A DNA stretch of 59,838 nucleotides. Origin: an uncultured Clostridia bacterium. GTDB taxonomy: Bacteria > Bacillota > Clostridia > Lachnospirales > CAG-274. A model generated the notes under the pieces. That model did no database searches and was not told the DNA's origin. It was given only the letters and a program-made list of their open reading frames with translations. The stretch's first letter is position 1; each line of letters starts with the position of its first letter. The DNA lies in NCBI GenBank assembly GCA_947631975.1, contig CANRNM010000002.1, forward strand, positions 1-59,838, given 5' to 3'. Below, one piece after another: positions 52,496 through 59,838 of this stretch. A program made the translations under genes and the position numbers.

Positions 52496-53245
52496 TTAAT
52501 ATATCCATACTGCCGTATTTCTTTCTATATTGTCATAAAACCACTTAGCGTCCTCAACGCTCATGCGGACGCATCCGCTGGAGCTTTTTCTGCCGAGGGT
52601 GGGGTCGGTTATATTGCCCTCTCTGTCCATGGCTACGGAGTGGAAAAGATAGCTCCCGTTAAATCTCATCCAATATCTTGCCCCGCTTTTAAGCCTTTCG
52701 GAATAAAATCTCTCGCCCTTATCCCCCGTTTCAAAGCTTCCCCGTGTGGTGGGCGTTTTGTTCCTGCCCGTGGAGCAGTCTATTCTTCTTTCTATCTCCC
52801 TTTTACCGTTCTCGCCCTTCAGCACATACACACGTTGTCTGTCTATATCCACCCACACGACATGGGGCGTCTTGCTCTCAAGAGCGGAATTGGCGTAGTC
52901 CGTTATGACCTCGTCGCTGAGCTGCGCCGTATTCGTGGGTCTGTCGGGCGGGATATCTAGGCAGACACCCTTCACCCAGCCCATACTGTTTTTATGGCGT
53001 ATATAGTACCACCTTGCGCCTATATCCCGCAGTATCTCGACCCTTGAGCCCGAAATAATGAGATCCGTAGCCTTGCCGTCCACGGATTCGTACATCACCG
53101 CGCCCTTGGGTACATTCGCCATAACGGCCGAGGGGCGGAAAATATCGGGCACAGTGCCCGCCCGCGCATAGGTATTGCGCAGTATGACAAGCGCAAGACT
53201 TACGGCAATTATGCCCGCGCCCGCAAAAATATAGCCTTTTTTCAT
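52496..53245 (-). CDS. L,D-transpeptidase (YkuD) with SH3-like domain
   Basis: A 249-residue envelope enzyme: one N-terminal membrane helix (residues ~5-24), an SH3b-like domain (~40-95, GARWYYIRHKNSMGWVKG) and a YkuD catalytic domain (~125-249). The active site is complete: FHSVAMDREGNITD with the His, and SSSGCVRMS with Cys and Arg. It makes 3-3 crosslinks in peptidoglycan or anchors proteins. GAGGTGAT before the ATG. The neighbouring ddl-murI genes fit a cell-wall theme. Confidence 0.93.
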   Translation of the reverse strand: MKKGYIFAGAGIIAVSLALVILRNTYARAGTVPDIFRPSAVMANVPKGAVMYESVDGKATDLIISGSRVEILRDIGARWYYIRHKNSMGWVKGVCLDIPPDRPTNTAQLSDEVITDYANSALESKTPHVVWVDIDRQRVYVLKGENGKREIERRIDCSTGRNKTPTTRGSFETGDKGERFYSERLKSGARYWMRFNGSYLFHSVAMDREGNITDPTLGRKSSSGCVRMSVEDAKWFYDNIERNTAVWIY

Positions 53246-53331
53246 ATTATCACCTCTTAATATATTATTTTTGCCAACTGCGGTTTATAAATACCCATAT
53301 ACATTTTTTTGATATATATTTTATATTTTTA

Positions 53332-53359
53332 TTGCAATATTTTAATTTTAGTGTAAAAT
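53332..53359 (+). promoter_or_regulatory. Possible promoter of nadB
   Basis: TTGCAA (53332-53337), 16 bases, TAAAAT (53354-53359), 44 bases before the ATG. Confidence 0.45.
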
Positions 53360-53402
53360 TAGAATATAGAGTTGAAAAACCGTTTACCGAAAGGACAAAA
53401 AT

Positions 53403-54887
53403 ATGAAAAAAATAGCGTATAAAAACTGCGGTATACTTATAATAGGCTCGGGCATAGGCGCGCTTAGCGTTTCATCTGAGCTCTGCAAATTTCACAAGAA
53501 GGTAACAGTCATAACGAAGGGACTCAGAAAAGCCTGCAATTCCTCGCTGGCACAGGGCGGAATATCCGTTGCGCTCTCCGAAAACGACAGCGCCAAGCTG
53601 CACTTTGAGGACACCATGGAGGCGGGCTGCAACCTTAACGACGCGGATGCCGTGATGAAGCTGGTGTCGGAGGCTCCGCAGGTCATACTGGACTTTATAA
53701 AAAGCGGTATGGAGTTTGACAGGGACGAAAACGGCGCTCTTTGCTTCGGCAGAGAGGGCGCGCACAGGATAAACAGGATAGTTCACGCGGGCGGCGACAG
53801 AACGGGACTGAGAGTGGTGGAACAGCTTTTGAGGAACATCACATCTGATGTTACCATAGAGCAGAACGAAATGGCTCTGGAGCTTATAGCAAGGGACGGA
53901 AAATGCGCGGGAGTGCTGGCAAGAAATTCAAAAACGGGCGAAATAACAGCCTACAAGGCGGACTGCACCATATTGGCGACCGGCGGTATAGGTCAGCTGT
54001 ACCCCTCCACATCAAACGACGCCACAATAACGGGCGACGGCATAGCCATGGCATACAGAGCAGGCTGCAGGCTTAAAAATCTGGAATTTATACAGTTCCA
54101 CCCCACAATGCTCACAATAGACGGCAAGGCTTACGGTCTTGTGTCGGAGGCCGTGAGGGGCGCTGGCGGCGTGCTCATAAACGACAGGGGCGATAAAATA
54201 ATGGAAAATGTACACCCCATGAAGGACCTTGCGCCGAGGGATGTTGTGTCAAGAGAGGTGTACGCCCACTATCTCAAGGGCGAGAAAATATATCTGGACA
54301 TATCGGCAATCGAAGATTTCAGCGAGAAATTCCCCACCGTAACGCAGATATGCGAGGAGCACGGCGCGGACATAAAGAGCGGAAAAATACCCGTTGCCCC
54401 GGGCGCTCACTTCCACATGGGCGGAGTTGAGGCGACAACGGAAGGCATAACGAACATAGAGGGACTTTTTGCCGTGGGCGAAACGGCTTGCACGGGCGTT
54501 CACGGAGCAAACAGACTGGCGAGCAATTCGCTTTTGGAGGGGCTTGTTTTCGGCAAGCTTCTGGCTGACTACATAGTGAATAATCCGCAAAAGGGCGCGG
54601 ACATAACGCCCGAGATACCCGAAACAAGGCTCGGCAGGCTCCCCTCAAAGGCGGAGATACAGTCCAAAATGATGGAATTTTTGGGCATTGTGAGACACAG
54701 CGAGGATATGAAGAAGGCTATAGGCTGGTTTGAGCAGTTCTCGCCGGACGGAAAATTCGGCAGGATAGATGTTGTAAATACCGACGACGAGAGCATAGAA
54801 ATATACAATATGCTTACGACGGGCTGGCTAATAGCCAAAGCCGCCGCCGAGAGGAAGGAAAGCGTAGGAGCGCATTATGTGGAGTAA
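53403..54887 (+). CDS. nadB: L-aspartate oxidase
   Basis: A 494-residue FAD enzyme of the succinate dehydrogenase/fumarate reductase flavoprotein family, oxidising aspartate to iminoaspartate for NAD synthesis. FAD loop ILIIGSGIGALSVS near residue 12, SLAQGGISVAL near residue 45, ATGGIGQLYPSTSN near residue 195, FIQFHPT near residue 235 and GVHGANRLASNSLLEGLVFG near residue 370. Its usual partners nadA and nadC are not adjacent; a terminator and then a restriction-modification operon follow. Confidence 0.95.
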   Translation: MKKIAYKNCGILIIGSGIGALSVSSELCKFHKKVTVITKGLRKACNSSLAQGGISVALSENDSAKLHFEDTMEAGCNLNDADAVMKLVSEAPQVILDFIKSGMEFDRDENGALCFGREGAHRINRIVHAGGDRTGLRVVEQLLRNITSDVTIEQNEMALELIARDGKCAGVLARNSKTGEITAYKADCTILATGGIGQLYPSTSNDATITGDGIAMAYRAGCRLKNLEFIQFHPTMLTIDGKAYGLVSEAVRGAGGVLINDRGDKIMENVHPMKDLAPRDVVSREVYAHYLKGEKIYLDISAIEDFSEKFPTVTQICEEHGADIKSGKIPVAPGAHFHMGGVEATTEGITNIEGLFAVGETACTGVHGANRLASNSLLEGLVFGKLLADYIVNNPQKGADITPEIPETRLGRLPSKAEIQSKMMEFLGIVRHSEDMKKAIGWFEQFSPDGKFGRIDVVNTDDESIEIYNMLTTGWLIAKAAAERKESVGAHYVE

Positions 54888-54892
54888 CATAA

Positions 54893-54923
54893 AAAATGAC
54901 CGATGGAATATCGGTCATTTTTT
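54893..54923 (+). terminator. Terminator of nadB
   Basis: AAATGACCGAT (54894-54904), loop GGAAT, ATCGGTCATTT (54910-54920), then TTT. Confidence 0.93.
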
Positions 54924-54993
54924 AGCATAATTATACTGTTTCAGTTTTTAAAACTTTGTAACTTTAACATAGAATATCTACATATATTGGTCT

Positions 54994-56964
54994 TTACAAA
55001 CGACAAGAAATCATTGTTTTATACCATTTATGTGGTTTTGACTCCGACTTGTATGCTTCATCAAATATACTATACAGAGCCTTATACTTTATATTTTTAG
55101 ATATGATTTCTTTTAACTCACTCGTTTGTAACGGTATTATTTTCATACCATCAACATACTTTTCATAATCATTTGGATCATAATAAGGCATATTTTTTCT
55201 GCCTCTGAAGTCTGCAATAACATTTATATTCAAATAGTTTGTTACAAACACACAATATGAGTTCATATTGTGCGTTTTTATCAGATGCTGTCCTAAATGT
55301 CTTGAAACAGGCTCCATCTCCATACGGCGTTGATTTGTACTATCAGCAAGTGTAGCTTCAAGTAATAATGTATGTTTAGGATAATACCTTGTCTCTTCGT
55401 ATTCATAGACAATATCCGCTTCTCCGCCTGCAGCATGTGTTTTGGGCAGCAAATCAGCATCAAGCGAAAGCTTCATATAATCAAGTATCTTACCTTTTCT
55501 TCCGCTTATTTTATACCACAAAATGCCAAGCACATATTCAAAAATTGTCGGCACATCGGCATTATCGGTTACCATGCTATTGATTTCCGCATTTCTCCGT
55601 GTCTCAAATAAGTTTAAAAGAGTTATCAGCTTATCATCGGTAAATTTATTGTCAATAAGGTGTTGCAGTCTTCGATAACGATTTTCTTCCAAAACATTAT
55701 ATGCCTCGGACATTTTTGCAATACTTGTTCCCAATTCCTTATTAATGCCCTCAACAATGACCTTTTCATTAAACACAAGACAGCTGTTTATTTCCTCAAG
55801 CGTATAATTATCACATAATTGCTCTGAAGCTATAAAAGCCTCCTTGTAAAGTTCAGGCATGACAGAATTAAAGAAATGCTTAGGCACAATATCCACTTTA
55901 ACCGTGTCATCTTCAAACAATATAATATCTGTTGTTTTAATATACCTTCTGTTTAAATCCAAGTAATCTGATAAAGTAGCTTTTGCCTTAAATAGGTGCA
56001 TGATCTTATAAAAAGTTTCTTTAAAATCATTTTCTGTTTCAACATCACTGAAGATCGTTTTATTCAAATGTTTTTTAGGATCATTGGCTATACTTCTCTC
56101 CGAAACTGTATTAAATAGATATTTGCGCCAGAACTTACCTATTTTTATTTTCTTTGTTGCCTTAAAAGAACGAATTATTGCACTGTTATTATGTTTCACA
56201 AAGACCTCATATAATTCATTATAGAGAGGGAAATATGGTTTATCATAACTGCGGCTTTTTCTATTCATACCGACTGTACAAATAATATCCTCATCAACTT
56301 TGTTTTTCAGCAACAATTCAAGACCGGTTTTATAGTTATCCATTGTCATCAACCTATCAATAATAATACTATTGACCGAAGTGTCAGAATTGCGCAACTG
56401 TATGATTTTCTCAACAATAAAATCCGTATTTTCTTTATCGGTACATAATGGCAAAAGATATGTAAATTCCTCAAGTGAAAGTTTTTCCAATATTGAAAGA
56501 ACATACAGCAACACGATAAATGGGCGAACACATTTGCCATCAACTTCATTAAAGGTTTTTAATAACTGTTTTAAGTATATATAACTGTCTTTTGGTATCT
56601 GAAGGATGTTATCAGTTGAAAAATCATTTGATTTGCTTATTTCTAGGAGTACACGCCCAACTTCTGTAAGTTTTCTGTCGGCATCAATCAAACCTATATC
56701 CACGAGTCCTGAAGTTTTCTCTCTGGCATCCTTAGGTTTATTTTTAGCATCTCCGACAACAAATTTCTTTTCTTGCATAAAATCATAATATTTTTCTTGC
56801 AAAACATTGTTGCTTGCCCAAGATTTCGCTGTATTCTCCGGTTTTTTCCAGAATTCATCTAAAAGCTCCAACTGTTTTTCGATTGTTTTATTGAAATTTT
56901 TTGTTCTGAAACTGGTTGTTCCCAATCCCCAGCAGAAGCTCTTATATGGTATTCTTGTCGGCAT
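54994..56964 (-). CDS. AlwI-family type IIS restriction endonuclease
   Basis: A 656-residue endonuclease. The opening MPTRIPYKSFCWGLGTTSFR and NFNKTIEKQLELLDEFW is characteristic of the AlwI/PleI/BstNBI group, which bind short asymmetric sites (GGATC or GAGTC types) and cut a few bases away. A PD-(D/E)xK-like core is suggested by D517 in GGEADIVYEY and E536 in LLLEATLAD; the Lys is replaced by Thr, as the family tolerates. The TTG at 56979 is not used; GAGGAGG before the ATG at 56964 sets the start and overlaps the stop of the methylase. AT-rich, unlike the neighbours. Confidence 0.9.
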   Translation of the reverse strand: MPTRIPYKSFCWGLGTTSFRTKNFNKTIEKQLELLDEFWKKPENTAKSWASNNVLQEKYYDFMQEKKFVVGDAKNKPKDAREKTSGLVDIGLIDADRKLTEVGRVLLEISKSNDFSTDNILQIPKDSYIYLKQLLKTFNEVDGKCVRPFIVLLYVLSILEKLSLEEFTYLLPLCTDKENTDFIVEKIIQLRNSDTSVNSIIIDRLMTMDNYKTGLELLLKNKVDEDIICTVGMNRKSRSYDKPYFPLYNELYEVFVKHNNSAIIRSFKATKKIKIGKFWRKYLFNTVSERSIANDPKKHLNKTIFSDVETENDFKETFYKIMHLFKAKATLSDYLDLNRRYIKTTDIILFEDDTVKVDIVPKHFFNSVMPELYKEAFIASEQLCDNYTLEEINSCLVFNEKVIVEGINKELGTSIAKMSEAYNVLEENRYRRLQHLIDNKFTDDKLITLLNLFETRRNAEINSMVTDNADVPTIFEYVLGILWYKISGRKGKILDYMKLSLDADLLPKTHAAGGEADIVYEYEETRYYPKHTLLLEATLADSTNQRRMEMEPVSRHLGQHLIKTHNMNSYCVFVTNYLNINVIADFRGRKNMPYYDPNDYEKYVDGMKIIPLQTSELKEIISKNIKYKALYSIFDEAYKSESKPHKWYKTMISCRL

Positions 56965-56975
56965 TATGTTCCTCC

Positions 56976-57896
56976 TCAATAATTTGTTATCAAAACCTCT
57001 TCACTGCTTGCCGTCTTATCTTTTGTATGATAGTTTGAATTTGAGTAATTATAATTTAAATTTATTGTTTTATATTTTTCTTTATTTTTATTAAGCCAGT
57101 CAATAAGTATTTCATTTTCTTTGCCCTTGCTACGTAAAACATTTGATAAAGCAAATCTTAAATCTTTCTTATTAAGTTTATCCAAAAAAGCAAGTAAATC
57201 CTTTTCGTCGTTTTCGGACCAGCCTCCTTGCTCATTATATGTAGCGCAGGTAATTAAATACGGCGGGTCAACATACACTAAATCATCACTTTTAATAATA
57301 TCAATATCAAAATCACGGAAATCACAACAAGTGAATTTACAATCTTGTTCCTTTATTTTATCAATAAAATCTGATAATTTCTGTTGCATCTTTTTATTAA
57401 AATCTCGCTTACCTACAGGAAGATTAAATTCACCGCTGCCGTTGAATCTTATTTGGTTATTAAACGCATAAACTATAATTACATATAACATCACATAGTA
57501 ATAATAATCATAGTTTTCATTTTTCTTTTTTTGGTTAAAATCTGTCCTCAGCTTTAAGAATTTTTCTTTATTATAGTTTCCCAAGCCCTTACTGCTGTCG
57601 CACCCATAGTAGTCATATCCATTTTTACTCACAAGGGATAATTCATATTTATCAATAATTTCATATATCCACTCAAAAACAGACTGCTTATCCAAGTTTT
57701 TAAAAGTATTATAGAGATATAATAGATTTTCGTCCAAATCATTATATATAACACTTTTACTCTCTACATTTATTCCTACATTACAACCACCGCAAAATAG
57801 GTCAATAAATGTATTGATATTATCAGGAAAAAGAGGCAGTATTTGAGGCAACAGCTTAAATTTGCCACCGGTGTAATTCAACGGGGATTGTATCAT
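56976..57896 (-). CDS. DNA adenine N6-methyltransferase (D12 class), first of pair
   Basis: A 306-residue Dam-like methylase. Motif X: LNYTGGKFKLL (residues 6-16); SAM-binding motif I: IDLFCGGCNVG near residue 31; catalytic motif IV: DLVYVDPPY near residue 212. This order is that of D12 class adenine methylases, which often recognise GATC-related sites. It stands between the second methylase (15-base gap) and the endonuclease (11-base gap). Together the pair would protect both strands of an asymmetric site. Confidence 0.9.
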   Translation of the reverse strand: MIQSPLNYTGGKFKLLPQILPLFPDNINTFIDLFCGGCNVGINVESKSVIYNDLDENLLYLYNTFKNLDKQSVFEWIYEIIDKYELSLVSKNGYDYYGCDSSKGLGNYNKEKFLKLRTDFNQKKKNENYDYYYYVMLYVIIVYAFNNQIRFNGSGEFNLPVGKRDFNKKMQQKLSDFIDKIKEQDCKFTCCDFRDFDIDIIKSDDLVYVDPPYLITCATYNEQGGWSENDEKDLLAFLDKLNKKDLRFALSNVLRSKGKENEILIDWLNKNKEKYKTINLNYNYSNSNYHTKDKTASSEEVLITNY

Positions 57897-57911
57897 TGTT
57901 TCTTTTACTCC

Positions 57912-58991
57912 TTACTTTGTTATCGTACACAAAAATAGGCGTTCTTTATTTTCAGAAATGTCCGATTTTCCGGCAGTAAATGGCTTATAGCTTTCCGAAA
58001 ATACCTTTACAATGCCTTTTTTCCCTAAGATGCGCATTATATCTTCATCTGATATTTTTGCATTTGAACGATCATTTCCCTTTTCAGCCATATTGTTGTA
58101 TGAGAATAATATATATTTAGCTGTGATATTATCAATTAATTCTTCAAATGCTTTTGCTGCACTTTTTGTGCAATATTTACTCTTCAATTTTGTTCTGTCC
58201 ATTTTTTTTGCAACACCAAAAACCTCCGGTTTTTCCCATCTTGCAACATTTTCAAGCAAATGATATGCATCACAATACTGTCTTGAGTTATACGGGGGAT
58301 CTATATAAATCAAATCTGCACTTATTCTTTTAACCAATTCATTTGCATCTTCGTTATAACACTTATTATTTCTGTTATTATGAACCTCAGCTAATGGCAC
58401 CAACAATTCCAGTGTTTTGTCAAATTCTGCACCTTTTATGTATGCATCGTAATGTCCGCATGTATTTGCTATTTTATCCATCGCATATAACAACGAAGTA
58501 ACTAAAATTGCTCTTTCTCTGTCATTTATATTTTTTTTCTTATAATTTTTTTCTATATCTTCTCTTATAAAACCAATCTTAGCGCAATCGTCTCGGCTAA
58601 AATATGTATCCGAAAAATTTTCTGTCATATAATTATCTTGTAAATCGGAAAGTGAATTGTAATATATGATATAATCTATAATCAACTGTTGATCATATGT
58701 TTCACTTCCAAACCAGGCATAATTGCAAATATAACTGCTATACAGCAAATCATTTGTTATTATGACTTTATCCATAAATGCTGAAGACACAGCTCCTGTC
58801 CCTGCAAATATATCGGCAAATGAGCTTATTTCTTTACATTCTTTATCAACCACATCTGTAATAAAAGACAACAATTTGTATTTGTTTCCCAAATATCTGC
58901 GATTATTTATAAAAGATGTCTTATAATCATTTGACTTTATTTTTAACGTACTCAATTCACTTATTCTATTGCCGATTCTTTCAGCGAGCAT
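57912..58991 (-). CDS. DNA adenine N6-methyltransferase, second of pair
   Basis: A 359-residue adenine methylase. Motif X-like NNRRYLGNKYKLLSFI near residue 30, motif I FADIFAGTGAVSSAF near residue 58, motif IV LIYIDPPYNSRQYCDAYHLL near residue 234. It has a helical insert between motifs I and IV. The first gene of the operon, with its own promoter at 59037-59065; GGGGGAT before the ATG at 58991. Expression of both methylases before the endonuclease fits the need to protect the host first. Confidence 0.9.
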   Translation of the reverse strand: MLAERIGNRISELSTLKIKSNDYKTSFINNRRYLGNKYKLLSFITDVVDKECKEISSFADIFAGTGAVSSAFMDKVIITNDLLYSSYICNYAWFGSETYDQQLIIDYIIYYNSLSDLQDNYMTENFSDTYFSRDDCAKIGFIREDIEKNYKKKNINDRERAILVTSLLYAMDKIANTCGHYDAYIKGAEFDKTLELLVPLAEVHNNRNNKCYNEDANELVKRISADLIYIDPPYNSRQYCDAYHLLENVARWEKPEVFGVAKKMDRTKLKSKYCTKSAAKAFEELIDNITAKYILFSYNNMAEKGNDRSNAKISDEDIMRILGKKGIVKVFSESYKPFTAGKSDISENKERLFLCTITK

Positions 58992-59036
58992 TTTAATCCC
59001 CCACTTAATAAAAGCTAACATAATTTATCATTATAA

Positions 59037-59065
59037 ATTATATATTAAAACCATAAATGAGTCAA
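59037..59065 (-). promoter_or_regulatory. SigA promoter of the restriction-modification operon
   Basis: On the minus strand TTGACT (59065-59060), exactly 17 bases, TATAAT (59042-59037). Leader of about 40 bases. A near-consensus promoter, so expression should be strong. Confidence 0.8.
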
Positions 59066-59110
59066 CCATTTTTAAGCAGCATACCATTCTTTGTAAGATT
59101 GGTATGTTGC

Positions 59111-59146
59111 GAATAAAAAAAGAACCTTACGGTTCTTTTTTTATTC
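59111..59146. terminator. Terminator of the infC-rpmI-rplT operon
   Basis: A perfectly symmetric 16-bp stem (59111-59126 and 59131-59146, loop TTAC) with AGAACC/GGTTCT at its core flanked by A and T runs. It works in both directions but no plus-strand gene precedes it. Confidence 0.93.
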
Positions 59147-59152
59147 AAATTC

Positions 59153-59506
59153 TCAAAGTGCAGCCTTTGCCTTATCCACAAGAGCTGTGAATGCGGGCAT
59201 ATCATTGACTGCGAGTTCTGCGAGCATCTTTCTGTTGATGCCTATCTCTGCCTTCTTAAGACCGTTCATAAGTCTGCTGTAAGAGATGTCGTTCATTCTT
59301 GCGGCAGCGTTTATTCTTACTATCCAAAGTCTTCTGTAGGCTCTCTTGGTCTGCTTTCTGCCTGCGAAGCTATGAGCCATAGCCTTCATGACAGACTGCT
59401 TTGCTACTCTGTACTGCTTGCTTCTTGCGCCGTAGTAGCCCTTTGCCATCTTTAATACTTTCTTATGTCTTTTGCGTGCATTGAGCGCACCTTTTACTCT
59501 AGCCAT
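59153..59506 (-). CDS. rplT: 50S ribosomal protein L20
   Basis: A 117-residue L20: [39 protein letters not shown] and [19 protein letters not shown] are diagnostic. It binds 23S rRNA early in assembly and in many bacteria represses its own operon. Last gene of the infC-rpmI-rplT operon. Confidence 0.99.
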   Translation of the reverse strand: MARVKGALNARKRHKKVLKMAKGYYGARSKQYRVAKQSVMKAMAHSFAGRKQTKRAYRRLWIVRINAAARMNDISYSRLMNGLKKAEIGINRKMLAELAVNDMPAFTALVDKAKAAL

Positions 59507-59520
59507 TTATAGTGTCCTCC

Positions 59521-59718
59521 TTAGATATATGGTAATTCCTTCTTCATGACCTTAACATTGGTGGGGTCTACAAGAGTAGCCTTTCTGAGGTTCCTCTTTC
59601 TCTTTGTGTTCATCTTTGTCAAGATGTGCTGTTTGTTGGCCTTAGTTCTCTTGATCTTACCTGTACCTGTGATAGACACGCGCTTTGCAACGGCCTTTCT
59701 TGTCTTTAATTTAGGCAT
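59521..59718 (-). CDS. rpmI: 50S ribosomal protein L35
   Basis: A 65-residue, very basic L35: [20 protein letters not shown], then [32 protein letters not shown] precedes the ATG. Between infC and rplT, the usual order. Confidence 0.98.
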   Translation of the reverse strand: MPKLKTRKAVAKRVSITGTGKIKRTKANKQHILTKMNTKRKRNLRKATLVDPTNVKVMKKELPYI

Positions 59719-59742
59719 TTTAACATTCCTCCCGAAAAAATT

Positions 59743-59838
59743 TTAATTAGCTTTGGGACCTAAAAACATAGCCATAGTCCTGGCCTCCATTTTAGGCTCC
59801 TTTTCAATTTGACCAAACTCCGAAACCTGTTCGGCAAA
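59743..59838 (-). CDS. infC: Translation initiation factor IF-3, C-terminal end (partial)
   Basis: The last 31 residues, FAEQVSEFGQIEKEPKMEAR followed by TMAMFLGPKAN, match the C-terminus of IF-3 with its conserved EPKMEGR-type motif. The gene continues beyond the window. It lies 24 bases upstream of rpmI. Confidence 0.92.
   Translation of the reverse strand, partial: FAEQVSEFGQIEKEPKMEARTMAMFLGPKAN

Overview
The window looks like a chromosomal segment of a sporulating, Gram-positive anaerobe of the class Clostridia. Evidence: strong AGGAGG ribosome binding sites, a CIRCE-controlled hrcA-grpE-dnaK-dnaJ operon, a SpoIIE phosphatase, a dockerin-bearing secreted protein, and small families typical of Clostridia (TSCPD/TIGR03905, DUF1540, DUF4358). 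The genus cannot be named from this stretch. No rRNA, tRNA or CRISPR array was seen.

Layout. 0-7 kb: end of hisC, a secreted transglutaminase-dockerin protein, a minus-strand PHP-smpB-malic enzyme operon, then MATE-recX-S66 peptidase. 7-19 kb: a lone serine recombinase, TSCPD and DUF1540 genes, an M19 dipeptidase, and a minus-strand series of tex, phosphoesterase, rdgB, oxidoreductase, a surface protein and dnaE. 19-26 kb: rpmE, an autoregulated MerR, a heterodimeric ABC exporter and glgB. 26-31 kb: heat-shock operon. 31-42 kb: nudix, pseudouridine synthase, spoIIE, yebC, ppx-ppk, murG and a DMT transporter. 42-45 kb: a secreted uncharacterised protein coupled to a RibU-like ECF S component. 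45-50 kb: two c-di-GMP signalling genes, both with degenerate GGDEF motifs. 50-55 kb: ddl, murI, an L,D-transpeptidase and nadB. 55-59 kb: an AT-rich AlwI-type type IIS restriction-modification operon with two adenine methyltransferases and its own promoter. 59-59.8 kb: rplT, rpmI and the end of infC.

The most unusual content is between genes: a population of small, non-coding, hairpin-rich elements at about 8.2, 23.6, 31.2, 41.4, 45.2, 48.7, 50.3 and 52.4 kb. Two of them (23.6 and 45.2 kb) share both ends, with TGTCGA(A/T)AAA inverted termini, but carry different hairpin cargo. Each is flanked by an exact 24-26 bp direct repeat that is itself a hairpin. A related element at 48.7 kb preserves the unoccupied target of the 45.2 kb insertion. 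Other copies show secondary insertions inside palindrome loops and an inverted central module. They look like non-autonomous mobile cassettes that nest in each other; no transposase for them is encoded here.
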